64,000 bases of DNA from Rhyacophila brunnea (taxonomy: Eukaryota; Arthropoda; Insecta; Trichoptera; Rhyacophilidae). Each line of letters starts with the position of its first letter. The first letter of the stretch is position 1. Shown piece after piece: positions 46,248 to 59,159 of this stretch. The DNA is taken from assembly GCA_022495005.1 (NCBI GenBank), contig JAGYXB010001020.1:1488001-1552000 (forward strand), read 5' to 3'. Position numbers and translations under genes: made by a program. The notes under the pieces were generated by a model that did no database searches, was not told where the DNA came from, and saw nothing but the letters and a program-made list of their open reading frames with translations.

Positions 46248-47800
46248 ATAATTATTTTCAAATTTAATAGTATATATGGTACAATGTCAATGATAGAAAT
46301 CGGTGTTAGTTGCTCTAGCAAAAATCCCTAAATTCAATTAATTTTAAAAAGGAGCTGTATTATTATATTTTTTTTTTATATTTAACACAAAAATTGAAAT
46401 GTACGAATCAACGTTAAACCTGACGACATATAATAAAATATAAATTTATTTTTATGGTATAAATACGTATGACCATACTGAATAATAATGTACTCTGTAC
46501 AATTATCATTTGTAAGGGCGACTCCTTGAGCGCAGCAAAAAATCAAAATCATTGATATTCCTCGATTCACATACTTTAATAACGATCTAGACCGGTTTTT
46601 ACGTCTAGAAAAATATTTTCAACTAAGCATTGTCATTGTCAAATAACAGTATTCTTCTATGCAGAGAAAACCGGCCCTGTCATTAAATTTTGTGGTAGGT
46701 AGTGTTTTGTTTTATTTTGGTGATTTTAGTGATTATGATATACCTATATATTATTCTGGAAATTTGTTCTAGTATGAATGCGGAAATATGTTATAATTTA
46801 TAAAACGTGTTGTATCTACTGCGGCCCTGAAATCGTGACGTAGCTTATTAAAAACGTATCACACAATAACACAACACGGCCTGAAAGTCAATTTGTAATG
46901 AAAAAAATACGTTCCAAAGTTGGTGCTGTTTACGATAGCCGGGGATAGGTTGTCCTGTCATATCGCACACATTGTGGTATCGCTATGGCGAAGGCTCAGC
47001 ATGTCGCCTATAATACTAATTAATTATTTATTATACTGGCTGATAACAATGTGAATGACTCACAGCGGAACATCCTGCCTAACTTGGAAAGAATCCGTCT
47101 GCCAGAAGTCATATGGATAGAGTCTTGGCTGCATGTCTACGAAAGACATCGTATGAATTATTTATTGACAAGTTTGTTTTGATTTAACAACATTAAAAGT
47201 AACTGAAAAAATAAAAGTAGAATTTTAACTGTTACGTAAAACATGATTGTGAAAAGTGAATAGCATAATAAAAAAAAAATAGTGCGCGTGTATCCTATCA
47301 TTTTGTTTAAATTTAGAATACGCACATAATAATGAATATTAAAAGAATAAAATGTTTTAAAAAAATAGGTTATTTTAAAAGTAGCGAAATTTGAAGTACT
47401 TATTATTTATTTTTTTATTATCAGAAATAAATAAAAACATTTGGTTGAAATTATTTACTTACTTACCTTAACTAGTTTAAAAAATAAATATTTTGAACTA
47501 GTAGTTTTGTTATTTAATACGTCATAATATATTTTTGTGTTAAAGGTATATATTTTTAAATACTTGTGTATTTTAGTAAAGATTGCTATATGTATAAAAA
47601 AGATTTATTTTTTTCAAAGAAGATTTAGTTTTATTTCATATTTGTATTTAACACATCGAGTGGTAAAGATCTAGAGATTTATAAACAGATACATTAATAA
47701 GTAAATTGAATGCATATTTAATAGTAATATATTCGACGGATACATGTCATAATACATTTATTATTTTGAATATTTGTGGTTGGCGGGCTTTGTCGCTTGG
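46248..47800. other. Stretch without a recognised gene
   Basis: AT-rich with a somewhat GC-richer patch at 46810-47150 that has no long open frame. No repeat ends found. Confidence 0.5.
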
Positions 47801-48027
47801 CTAAAACAAAAATGACAATCGGTACGTGTGTGCTACTCGTATGATTATTATTCCCTTTGACAGTTTAAGCGACATGTTAGGATTTCCCGTTTTCCTATCG
47901 CCGGAAACGATGAGTTTAAACCGAGGAAAGTGCTCCGCAAATGTTTCCACCCGCTCGGAAAACTCCTGCGGCGTCGCGACGTTCATACAAATACAATCGA
48001 CGCGTTTTCCGCGTCTTCTCCTGGTGC
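47801..48027 (-). CDS. Candidate minus-strand exon, unidentified
   Basis: A GC-rich island in AT-rich DNA. The minus-strand frame that stops at 47801 is open upstream to about 48027. It begins with a basic run (TRRRRGKRVDCICMN) and continues VATPQEFSERVETFAEHF, then PRFKLIVSGDRKTG, with a balanced protein-like composition. An acceptor-like AAGCACCAG lies at the upstream side and a possible donor ACAC|GTACCG near 47827. The opposite strand is also open for 85 codons (47826-48083), so the strand is uncertain. I know no family that fits. It could be an exon of a gene nested in the intron or a fragment of a mobile element. Confidence 0.35.
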
Positions 48028-48595
48028 TTGTTGCTCATAATAACACTCAAAGTAAAAGCAAAATGGTTTTTTTCAATACGTAACCATGAAAATGTTTTTC
48101 GGGACATTTTCTTTTTCTCTGTTGTGTTTGACAAGTACACATATAATGTACCTACTAGAAATGAGATATTTTTAGAGTTGTAATTTAATAACACACGCTA
48201 TGTTTTTAATAATTAATATCTCTAGGTTATAGGTATATATGTTTTCTTATGCTTTACATTAACATGTGACCTATTTATAATACTTAGGGTTTATTTTTAT
48301 TTTTGAGTAAGTGTAAAATTAGATTAGACGACTAAAAATTAAATAGTATTCTCTCAAGCCAAATGATGTGAACAATTAAATATTGTTGAGAAGAACGAGA
48401 TATTTATTATCAAAGTACTTAAAGAAAAGCGTGTCAGATTATCAAAGAATTTAACAATACTATTTTATAATTAATGTATAAAATGAAGTAAACGTTTTTG
48501 GTTTAGGTATTCATACAAAAATCAGTGGCATTATTGTAAAAATCAATTTATAAAAAGTGAATTTATCATAAGTTTAATATAAATAGTTTTTAAAC

Positions 48596-48777
48596 ATGTA
48601 CCAAAAGACACCTTTCGACAGACGAGACAGCGTAGATCTTTGGGGGGCGGCAAGATGCCGGAGTGTGAGTGTGGGCGGCGTACCAGTTTCAGGATTACCT
48701 CTCAAGACTCCAACGACTCCCCCGCCTGCTCCCACTCCCAAGAGACGATCATACACCATGGACATCTTTCAGAGAAG
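48596..48777 (+). CDS. Candidate alternative first coding exon B of the same large host gene
   Basis: ATG at 48596 with an in-frame stop just before it (TAG at 48584-48586), so the start is well fixed if the exon is real. About 60 codons, GC-rich, with an Arg/Ser part (FDRRDSVDLWGAARCRSVSV), a Pro/Thr-rich part (TPTTPPPAPTPKRRS) and an end YTMDIFQRR. RRDSVD and KRRSYT look like basophilic-kinase sites. It ends at a good donor, GAGAAG|GTAATA, leaving AG of a split codon exactly as exon A does. No acceptor is obvious upstream, which fits a transcription-start exon. I do not recognise the protein. Shared downstream exons are not in the window. Confidence 0.62.
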
Positions 48778-48889
48778 GTAATATTACATCCAGTAACCCT
48801 TTAAAAAATAATTTGTGACGGCTGGATTTGATATTGAATGATGAGAGCCTACGCAGAATATTTGTAATGTAATCGGTACTATTATTATA

Positions 48890-49013
48890 TTAACGCTTTC
48901 GCTGCTGATTAGATAATGAGATTTTAATTGCCCCCTTTAAAATGCACGTTAATTACATCGATCGGCCGCCTGGTCATTACGCACCGTGTGCGTCTTCCGC
49001 GTCCAAAGTATTA
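48890..49013. repeat. Inverted partner of the 124-nt segment at 9991-10114
   Basis: About 94% identical to the reverse complement of 9991-10114 without gaps. It lies about 110 bases after exon B, so inside the putative first intron. See the other copy for its content. Confidence 0.75.
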
Positions 49014-51956
49014 ATAGACTTATTATTATGTGTTTCAGTGGAATTACTTATAAAATATCGTCAGGATAGAAAAGGATGGAAGAGGATAGAAGTGAAACTG
49101 TTTGCTTTGGTGTCCATTCTCGCACACGTACATTGTAGTAGAATTAATATTATAGTACATTGAATGTTTTTTGACGTCTTTTAATGTAAGTAATTGGTAG
49201 TTGTAATCGACATAAAATACTTACCTAATTAAAATATTTTCTTATTTGTCAAAACATGAATTCAAAGTTAAAATTTCGGGAAGAATTGATGCGGCTGCCA
49301 TAAGACGGATAGAAGACAAATATATAAGAAGCAAAGGCATCCACAAGTTAAACGGTTATAGTTTATCAGAAAACGCCAAAAAAACTATCTTCATAATATA
49401 TTTTCTAAATTCGGTAAAGTATTATTTTTAACAACTTTTACAAGAAATTATGAAGCTTGTTTACTCGCGGATTTTATATTTTTTACGAACTTAATTAAAT
49501 TGTCATTAATTTAATAATCCAGTTTGACAACGTTGCGTCTTCTATGAATTTTTGAAACCCATACAGGGACCCATCTGGGACTTCGTGACACTTCTATTTT
49601 TTAAATCAATTATCAACTAGTCGAAGTTATTTTTCCTCCCAGAACATTAATCACGAGAAAAAAAATATCACGTAAAGCAGTCGTGAATCTATTTTCCATG
49701 GTTTTGATTATTTGCTTATAGTAGCTTCAAACTGGATTGTAGGTATTGTTAATATATTTTAACAATATTTTGCGATTCGTTTAAATCAGTTATCAAACAG
49801 TTTTTTATGAGAAAATGTTCCATTATATTGTTCCAAATATTATTGAGATTAATTCATTGTAAAGTTTCAAATTATTGTATACGTGTGTTACCAACACTAA
49901 GTCATTATTCAATATTTTATTGTCCATGGTCAAAGATATTGCATGTAAGAAAGGCCACCCTAGACCTACTTTCCGGTACTAAAAAGTTAAAAATCTATTT
50001 TTAGCAAAGCTTAAAATCAATAAATTTATTTATGAATTCTGACGTATTCAAAGTGTTTTGTTCTCTTCTTGAACTGCCATTAAATTTGTCCGTTTTAGCC
50101 AAGTCATAAAGCAATAGTTGCAACTTTCTTAGAAATCAATTCTCGTACTTTCATTTCATTAGTTTGTGAGCCGCCGCGTCGTCGCCATCTTGCCGGGAAA
50201 AATAAAAACACCGAGTCTTGGGGGATGGGGAGTCAGAAGCATGAGAAAATCTTTGATCACATAGGTATCAACAATAGAAAAAAAAACAGTTGTTATCGCA
50301 AGTATATAAAAAATAAATAATTGATAAACATTTTTTTTTACCTATAGTCAATAAATTATTATCTTCCAAACTACAAATAATATTAGTAGTACTGTCAAGT
50401 AAACGTAGTGAGACATCATTATAAAGGTCGTGAAGACACAAAAATAAATATTTAATATGTCAAGGCATTCATTTATTACTCGATAGTAAATTTTCTCTAA
50501 GAAAATTTAATGCTAGTTTTTAATAACGTTTATCTGGTCAATAGAATTTGGTTAGTTAACCTAAAAAGATAATGAGTATTTTGTTGAAGAGGTAAGAACG
50601 TATGTTTTACAAGGATGGCAACAAGTCAAGGATACGTAGTACGTACTAATTAATAAATGTCAGCGCTATTGGAAACTCCATTACCTTTAATAGGTGTTTA
50701 ATCTAAAACAATAAATAAATCGAAAAATGAATGTATTAAAACATGTAAGTACTTAATAATTTACTAACATGCACTATATTGATGGGGATTAGGACGAAAC
50801 CTGTTTTTGATGTTTATTAGACAAATATTAATATTAATTTTTATTTCAATGGTATTAAAAATGCTAAAAGTTTCACACGGTATAATATAGCAAACATTTT
50901 ACCTGGCCCCAAATTCTGAGAAAGCAAGTTCAGGTACAGGGAAATACTACCTAAACCTCCTAAATAAATGGGATCGGTAATGTGTCGTAATGGTGTCGAT
51001 GCCTGGATCAGTCGAGTACAGCTTCACGCCGGAAACAATCGGACTCACCTAGTTAAATAATTAATCTACTTGAATACCTACTTTAAACAGTACACTGCCT
51101 ATCGTGGTTTTAAAAATAAAAATCGTTTATCCGCCTCAAGTTCTTGTTTATTGAAGTCACCTTCAGCCTTAACACTACTTACTTAAACACATATCTTATC
51201 ACGATCACATAATTTTATAAGTAGGTACATACATATTTTTTTAAAATACTTAGTAAAATTTTTATACAAAAATAGGATTTTTTGATTCTTTTTCATTCTT
51301 GCCTCATTATTGATGATTGTGATCTTCATGAGAAGTTATTATTCTGTACACGATTCTTCTTAAATTGTTTCTAGACTCATCTGAGTGGATTGTCGACATG
51401 TAAATCGTTCTCTTCCTCTTTTACCGTTTACGCTGTCAATCACGAGCATTCTCATAACTGAAGTAAACATTAAAAAGATTTATGAATTATTTGTGTTTTG
51501 CATGTAATTAAAAACCATTGAACCTTTTCAGGTCTTCAATGAGTCTTTCCCATTACAATTATTATTGAGTTCATGTAAAATTCCCACCAAGGAAGTGCTT
51601 TACTTAATGGACAATATTATTTTAAAATGAATTTTAAATATCCTCAAGATTTATTAGCATTCTGCGTCGGTGGTGTCGCGAGAAGTCGAATTTGAAAATT
51701 TTCCAGCTAAACGCAATTAGCCAGAAAACTCGGTGGTCGTTATGATAGACTGGCAAACCCTGAAGTAATCAATTAGGAAATTTCATGGAAGCTGTCGGTG
51801 AAAATAGTAAAAATTGGGTTATCAGAGTGATAAATAATCATGCATGCTATATTTATATATTACAATGATCAGAGACGACTGTTAGGTACCTACTCTTCTG
51901 ATAATTGTGAAAGGGTACACGAAAAATTGAAGATTAAAGGTATATAAATGCATAAG
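49014..51956. other. Intron-like stretch without a recognised gene
   Basis: AT-rich, with short frames only (49246-49431, 49807-50004) that show no family motifs. A GC-rich patch at 50170-50240 is not open. Confidence 0.5.
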
Positions 51957-52155
51957 CGGTCCTCGTAGTCCAGTGCTTAAGGTGCTGATCCTTCATCCGG
52001 GGGCTCTGGGTTCGATTCATGTGAGGTCACAATATATTTATGTGAATTTTCATAACGCTTGGGTGTTTGTGATTGTTTCACTTCTATTACTAATTACACT
52101 ACTTATTGGACCGCATGGCCTGTTGTAGTGGTATTTAAACATATTATTATTATAG
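51957..52155 (+). repeat. tRNA-derived SINE-like copy 2
   Basis: Head CCTCGTAGTCCAGTGCTTAAGG (A-box-like) and GGTTCGATTC (B-box), with CATCCGGGGGC between. The body contains CTTGGGTGTTTGTGATTGTTT as in copy 1 (12871-13071) and ends in an ATTATTATT tail. It is better preserved than copy 1 in the promoter boxes. Confidence 0.7.
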
Positions 52156-53147
52156 ATCGGGGCTATTCTAACTAGTTAACACCATATCTTCTCTTGATAC
52201 GAGATACCTTCTATAATATCTTGATCTATTCTGTATACAAGGCGATTATCTAAATAATTTGAAGTCTACTCTTGTTTTAACATCAGCTATACATGCGCAA
52301 TGCCACTGACATTTTTTACATACAAAAATATGTCGAACTGGAGTTGTATACGCAATAAGTAATGAGTGTTTTATTATATATCGAATTTTTTACCTATATA
52401 TTATTTTGTATATTTTTCGTTATCGTACAAAGATAAATCAGCTTAAAAATGCTATGTCATAATATTATGATAGCTTGCGGGCGAGTAATATGAAAACCAT
52501 AACTTGACTTGACGTTGTCACGGCGGCGTTAGTGAGTATTCTCCAAATCGTCGCAACCCAAGATAATATAATTGCTGTCCTCTATCTCGCATTGCCTAGT
52601 TAGTTAGTAACGTAATATTTGACAGTTTAAAATATAATATAGAGATGGTTAGTACTCTTGGATTGCGACATAGTATTTTTATCACTTTTTATTAATTTTG
52701 GAGTTAAGTAAATCGAATTCAAAGCCAAATACATTAGTTCCATGCCAATTCAAAATATGTATTTTAATTTATACTAATTATTGTGTGAAGGTGTACAAAA
52801 GATTTAAATGAGATATTGAAAATAATAACAGCATTTTATACACACCGTTTTATATTTATGCATAATCTTGATCATTCTGAAAATTGAAAAAACCCGCCTA
52901 ATATAATGTAAGATTTTTTTTAATTATCGAAAAAATATTTAATAATAATAATATCGATAGAAGTATTTATTACTTAGGTAGAATTGTTAATTGTTTAGGC
53001 TAACTTTGTTTTTAGCAAATAAAAAAATGGAAATTAAAATGACTATATTTCCACCAACACAAAAATCTGAAAGTAAATATGACATTTAAGCAATGCTATT
53101 CATTTGTAGGGAGTTATAATAATTGATTCACGATAATTGGAAGAAGC
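52156..53147. other. AT-rich stretch, nothing recognised
   Basis: No exon-like frame or repeat boundary was found. Confidence 0.5.
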
Positions 53148-53151
53148 TTAA

Positions 53152-54539
53152 GGGGGGACATGCTCGTCGGAGGTCAAAATTGAGTTTTTATTGTATTTTC
53201 AAACCATGATTCTGGACACTCCTTAAGCGTTGTAGATAATCTATTTATATAATTTTGAAGCCTTATTATCCTTTATAGTGATTTTAAACATTTGATGACT
53301 GCATAAAGTATTTTTGTTACATAAAATAGTATTCTTTTAAACCTCTCGCTCTAATGTTTTAGAATATAGTCATATTTCGGTACATAACTGTGCAGTGGTG
53401 TTAAGATTTTTTACATTTATTATTTTTTAAACGCATTTATAAAACCATTACTATAATTTATCTTGAGATAATTTTTGTAAAATATTCACGATAAAAAATT
53501 ATATTGATAATCTCTGTGATCCCAAATTTGACAAGAATTAGGCATTTTATTATTCAAAAAATTGGCAAGATTAACACATTTGAAGATAATTCTAAAGTTA
53601 TTTATTATAAGTTATGTCTTTGACCATTCAAGTGTGATAAACATTTTATGAATAATGATTGCTTTATAATAATTATTGACCTAAGAATAAGGTAGTGTTT
53701 TTTTAAAATACGCCATTTCTTTTGCATTCCCCAGTGGTTAAGCTACAACATACGGCCGTAGCCATAAATTGACAAACTATAATTGAAGTAGGGAGTAAAA
53801 TGATATTGAGGCACGTGTTTGAACATGTACCGTTTAAAAAAAGAATTTAAAAAATTCGGTTAGGTACATGTTCAAACACGCGCGTTAATATAATTTTACT
53901 CCCTACTTTAATTTTAGTTTGTCAATTTATGGCTACGGCCGTATGTTGTAGCTTAACTACTGGGTAATGCCAAAAGAAATGGCGTATTTCAAAAAAACAC
54001 TACCTTATTCTTAGGTCAATAATTATTATAAAGAAATCATTATTCATAAAATGTTTATGACATTTAAATGGTCAAAGACATAACTTATAATAATTATCTT
54101 TAAAATCATCTTAAAATGTGTTAATCTTGCCGATTTTTTGAATAATAAAATGCCTAATTCTTGTCAAATTTGGGATCACAGAGATTATCAATATAATTTT
54201 TTATCGTGAATATTTTACAAAAATTATCTCGTAATAAATTATACTAATGGTTTTATAAATGCGTTTAAAAATTAATAAATGTAAAAAATCTTAACACCAC
54301 TGCACAGTTATACCGAAATATGACTATATTCTAAAACATTAGAGCGAGAGGTTTAAAAGAATACTATTTTATGTAACAAAAATACTTTATGCAGTCATCA
54401 AATGTTTAAAATAACTATAAAGGATAATAAGGCTTCAAAATTATATAAATAGATTAACTACAACGTTTAAGGAGTCCAGGATCATGGTTTGAAAATACAA
54501 TAAAAACTCAATTTTGACCTACGACGAGCACGTGGGCCG
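53152..54539. mobile_element. Long foldback (palindromic) element, 1388 bp, TTAA-flanked
   Basis: The left arm 53152-53831 and right arm 53863-54539 are inverted copies at roughly 95% identity by eye, separated by 31 nt (53832-53862). TTAA stands at both outer edges (53148-53151 and 54540-54543), the target duplication of piggyBac-type elements; the ends are GGGGGGACATGCTC and, inward from the right, CGGCCCACGTGCTC. No open frame. Part of one arm is present alone at 13877-14375. A transcript across it would fold into a hairpin of about 680 bp. Confidence 0.9.
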
Positions 54540-54543
54540 TTAA

Positions 54544-55894
54544 CAATTCAATCAAATTCTATTTTCGCGTCAAATTTGAATTGTGCAAATTATTTAAATT
54601 TGGAAGTCGCTCGGAATATATGCACGTAACGACATCTATTGAGGTTCTCGATTGGATTCAGCGGTTTAATTTGATCTGTCAGTTGAAGAAAATTGGCGGG
54701 AGGATTTTGGGGCGTACGATTTTAGAATCGTGTAAATTTAAATCAACTCCAAGATGTTTTTGTAAAGGTGACGATGCCATCCGAGTTAGTTGGTTATTCA
54801 TAATGTGGATCGAAAGGGTGTGGGAGGCACCTGGAATCAACACATGTCATGTCAACTGATTTAAAGTACGACATGTTCCAAAACTACGATACGGTTTTAC
54901 TGAATCCAACCAATACATGCAGTTATGTGATTATAAATTATTTATGATGCATGAGATTGAAAATTGAAATAAATAATGATACAATTTTATTTTAGATAAT
55001 AAAATAATTCTTCGCCAATTGAGAAAATATTACAAATTCTAAATATAGATATTTTGATAATAAATTAAATTACAATAATTATAAGTAGGTATAACGTAGA
55101 TTCCCAGGAATATTAAAACAATAGTGTATAGACTGTATAGTATGATATATTTATGATTTTAACTATCTTAGATCTCAGTGAGTCTCTCAACTATTTCGGG
55201 CCATATTTCGGTTCACAAAACAGATTACATGATATCAAGATGGACGGCTTAACCCTACTACATTGAAACACACTTTGGGACGACCAACCTTTTTGGAAAC
55301 AAGGATCAAATAATAAAGTGAATTCTAGTTTAGCAAATAAATGGTTGATGATTGTCTGATTTCTGATTACAAAGCATTTTCTTAAATATAAGTAAATTAT
55401 ACAGAATTAAATAGAATTTTAAATAGATTTTATGTACCTACTTATTATAAATTTGGAGACAAATACTTAACATATTTCCGATATTATTAATAATTAATAA
55501 GTCAAAATTAAAGTAGTTAGTAGCCTGTTTTAGAGTTTAAAATAATATCATATAATATTATATACTATGTGTATGTTATATTTATTGTGTATTAACTATT
55601 TTTTGATCTATTACAATCTGAAGTATCCGGCTTTGCACAGGGTCGCTTCGTCGATACATTTATCTTAGATATGTACAAAATAATAATAAGTAATTATATT
55701 TTAAGTATTAAAATATCTGTGTAATACAATATGGCAATATGAAAATAATTCTAATAGGAGTAAAGGTCAAACAAAAGAACACTAAATTAAAATCGAAACC
55801 AAAATATGCAAACGTTATTAATAGTGTTAATATGTAGTAAAAAATTAAAAATTGGATGGAACAAACAAACAACAAACTTTGTATTTTATATAAT
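54544..55894. other. Stretch without a recognised gene
   Basis: An open frame of 92 codons at 54581-54859 has no motif known to me. At 55620-55660 the sequence CCGGCTTTGCACAGGGTCGCT, read on the minus strand, resembles the 3' subterminal part of insect Helitrons and may belong with the next feature. Confidence 0.45.
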
Positions 55895-56489
55895 ACTAAT
55901 TTAGAAACCTTCGCGGGTGTGCGCACAACAACTGTCAAAAGTTTCATCGCAATCGGGTGAATGGTATAGGAACACATACGAATAGAAGAAGAAGATGGTT
56001 TTTCTAATTTAGAAACCTTCGCAGGCGTGCGCACAACAACTCACTAAAGTTTCATTGCAATCGGATGAATGGTATAGGAACGCATACGAATAGAAGAAGA
56101 AGAATATGGCTGTACTAATTCAGAAACCTTCGCGGGTGTGCGCACAACAACTGACAAAAGTTTCATCGCAATCGGATGATTGGTATACGAACCATACGAA
56201 TAAAAGAAGAAGAAGAAAATGGCTTTTCTAATTCAGAAACCTTCGCGGGTGTGCACACAACAACTCACCAAAGTTTCATCGCAATCGGATGAATGGCATA
56301 GGAACGCATACGGGACAGACAGACATTCATTTTTATATATAAGACCTACTGTAAGTTACTATGCCTATAACCTTCGCGCAAGGTCAAGCAATAAGTTGAC
56401 AAAGATTTATTGCAATCGGATGAACGGTATGGCAGCGCATAAAATACGAACAAACAAACAAACAATCATTGATTTTTATATATATTAGA
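55895..56489 (-). repeat. Helitron-end-derived tandem array (5 units of ~108-113 bp)
   Basis: The unit start GAAACCTTCGC recurs at 55904, 56012, 56123 and 56236, and a fifth diverged unit starts near 56370. Each holds a GTGTGCGCACAACAACT block, TTTCATCGCAATCGG-TGAATGG and a GAAGAAGAAG spacer. At the right edge the minus strand reads TCTAATATATATAAAAATC, the form of a Helitron 5' end. The array therefore looks like an amplified Helitron subterminal region. No coding capacity. Confidence 0.7.
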
Positions 56490-57276
56490 TTTGTCTGCTC
56501 GTTTATTTTCATAAGTGTATTATTTATAATTGGTGAAAAGCACATGTTGCTAAATACTAGAGGGAGTCTTATGAGTAAATCTACAAATTTCATAATTTAT
56601 AGAAGTGAATGTTTGAGTGAATCTAAAATCATTGTGCTGAAATGTGGTTGGTTTTGACAGACACTTCCGATACCAGTGTAAGGATTACAGCAAACGAATC
56701 TGAAATACAATATGAGTTTTTGGCTCCAGTTTCATATAATTAGGCTTTTCCTATATAGATAAGATTTATTTTAACGTCATTGATTGTAACGATTTTTAAA
56801 TTGAACGAAATTAAACTATTTACGAACCCTTTTTTCAGTCACCTTATGTCAGCGTACTAACGAAGGGTTTGGTGAAGACGCGTCGCGACGCTAAGAAATA
56901 ACGATTGGTGCGCCGTTAAAGTAGCGTCAAATCGGCAGACGATTGCAACTCTAGTATCACGAAATGTGAACGCAGTATAGAGCTTGATGAATGCAAAATA
57001 TACAACATATACTCAAAATAATACCATATTATATATACGTTGTTTAAATTATGTGTATGTTGTTCAAATAGATCTAGATTTATCTACACACTACGAGTAT
57101 ATTTGACACAGCCGGAGTCGGGTTTTGGGACTGACTAATTTTAACCCCCCCACAATTAAAATCAAAGCCACAAACTCCAACTACCAACGCACTTATTAAA
57201 ATATCGATGTGCCACTTTCCTAGAATCATATACTGCAACTACAAATATTTTTTATCGAAGTTGAGAGTAATGATGA
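56490..57276. other. No feature recognised
   Basis: AT-rich with a short CpG-rich patch at 56870-56960. No open frame of note. Confidence 0.5.
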
Positions 57277-57284
57277 GTTTTGAG

Positions 57285-58018
57285 TAGGGAATCCAATCCC
57301 GGGATCCCGGGATCCCAAGCTATTTTCGATACCTATGAATCCCGGGATTGATAAACATAATCCCGGGATTTCGGGATTGATTTTTTTATCAATTTTTATG
57401 GAAAATATAACAGAAAAAATACTTTTAATACAAAATAACTACATTAGAAATAAACTGAGTTTGAATGAAGTTTGATGTGTAGGTTGCCGATTCATTTTAT
57501 TTTTTCACATAGATTATTGAAAATGAGAAAGATTGGTAAAAAAACAATGCTTCGCACTTTTAACAAAGTAATTCCACCAAGATATCATACGTTTTACGGC
57601 AGTTTCATATTTGGCTGACTAATTAGATTTATGAAGCGGAAAGGCCATAAGTACGCCATGATTATTTGCTTTACTATTTTAAATCTCGCTGATCTATTCA
57701 TTATGTCTTTACTATCAGAAATAGCAATCTCATATTAAATTCACATTATTATTTATAATACAATATTATTTACTCCATTAAACTTCTGTATTTCCAAGAT
57801 TTAACGTATACAATATTAACAATAAATGTCTTAAATAGTATAAATTATACTAGATTTATTTTTGACCGATTTTATCAATGTTATTTGTAAATATAAAAAT
57901 TTTATATTAACAATGGAAAAAAATCCCAATCCCGGGACCAGTCCCGGGATCCCGGGATTGTCAAATTGTAATCCCGAAATCCCGGGATCAGAATTTTGGC
58001 TCGGGATTGGATTCCCTA
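57285..58018. mobile_element. Non-autonomous hAT element with CCCGGGATC-rich ends, copy 2 (734 bp)
   Basis: Same family and orientation as 14631-15359. Ends TAGGGAATCCAATCCC...GGATTGGATTCCCTA and a perfect 8-bp duplication GTTTTGAG at 57277-57284 and 58019-58026. Internal differences from copy 1 include small insertions and deletions in the AT-rich middle. Confidence 0.9.
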
Positions 58019-58026
58019 GTTTTGAG

Positions 58027-59159
58027 TGATTATGTTATGTGCCTCTTCGATGTTAGTTACATGGATTTTTTTAATTTTTTGGGTAATATTTTATACTTGA
58101 TCTGTGAGAAACACGCACCTTAAGGTCTTGGTATAATTTAATAAACGTATATCTAAATTGAACTGTTCACTGTTGTCGAGACCCCTTTTTAAATCTTCTG
58201 ACGAATCACTTGCATCATCTTCATTTCCTATTGGTTACATATTTCTCAAAAGTGTTATCAAATAATGTATGTTAAATAAAGATTAATTTAAAAGTTAATT
58301 AAAAGAGAAAACCGAGCTAGGGTTTTATTGGAGTAAGTCATTCAATAATTGTATTTGGTAGATATCCATTGTAGAGTTATTTGTGGTAGTAGTGTTATTA
58401 CTATCACGATTCAATAATACAATTCCAGGCGGAATTACCGGACACATCGACTTTTTTCCTATAGTATTGTTTCCCGAAGTGATTTAGTAAATAACGTCAT
58501 TATTTATGAGTGTTATAATAGAAAAATGCCTAGTGATTATGTTTAGAAAATTATGATATATTATTGCTGTGAGCCAAGCACCTGACAAAATAATCACTCA
58601 GTATTCGGACACTGCAGCGTATGTACACATAGAGTTGCACTGTGAATTATAAACAATTAAAATATTTACGTAGTAATTCCACAATACCTAAACCTTTTTA
58701 TAAAAGGCAAACCGAGAAACAGATGATATCGTACAAACTGTATATAATATATTAGGATTTAAAATATGAATGATACACAGTTAGTGCAAAATATCGTTTA
58801 TTAAAATCATCAATACTTAAGATAAGATACAATCAATATTTAAGTGACTGGGTTAGTTGGTAGAGCAGCGAAATGGAAATTGTTATTGTTTAAAAAATAA
58901 AATAAAGATTTTATGTTTTTGCTCTTTCGTGTGGTAGCTAAAAACATGTTCTAATATATTTCCAACGCAATTAAATTGAATAATATTGAAATAGTCCAAA
59001 AGTAAACAAAAGAGATACCCACATAAACTATCAATGTCATATTAAATTTAATGCATCGTAAACAGAATACGAAATAGGTCAATCAAAAAACAGGTTAATT
59101 TGATAAAATTGATTGCACACGAAATAATTAATGCTTTTGTGAACCGCGGTAAATCGCGA
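58027..59159. other. No feature recognised
   Basis: A tRNA-like A-box string (GGTTAGTTGGTAGAGCAGCG) at about 58851-58870 stands alone without a B box, so no tRNA is called. The rest is AT-rich. Confidence 0.5.

Noticed and set aside
53731..53965. Separate hAT element at the centre of the palindrome, suggested by CAGTGGTTAAGC on both sides
   Set aside because: The flanks continue as an inverted repeat, so no direct 8-bp duplication can be shown. The motif is part of the palindrome arms.
56219..56657. Open frames at the end of the Helitron tandem array
   Set aside because: They run through repeat units that also translate in other frames, so they are by-products of the repeat.
58845..58875. 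tRNA-like string GGTTAGTTGGTAGAGCAGCG
   Set aside because: Only a D-arm/A-box-like piece. No anticodon arm, no B box and no acceptor pairing follow, so it is chance or a tiny fragment.
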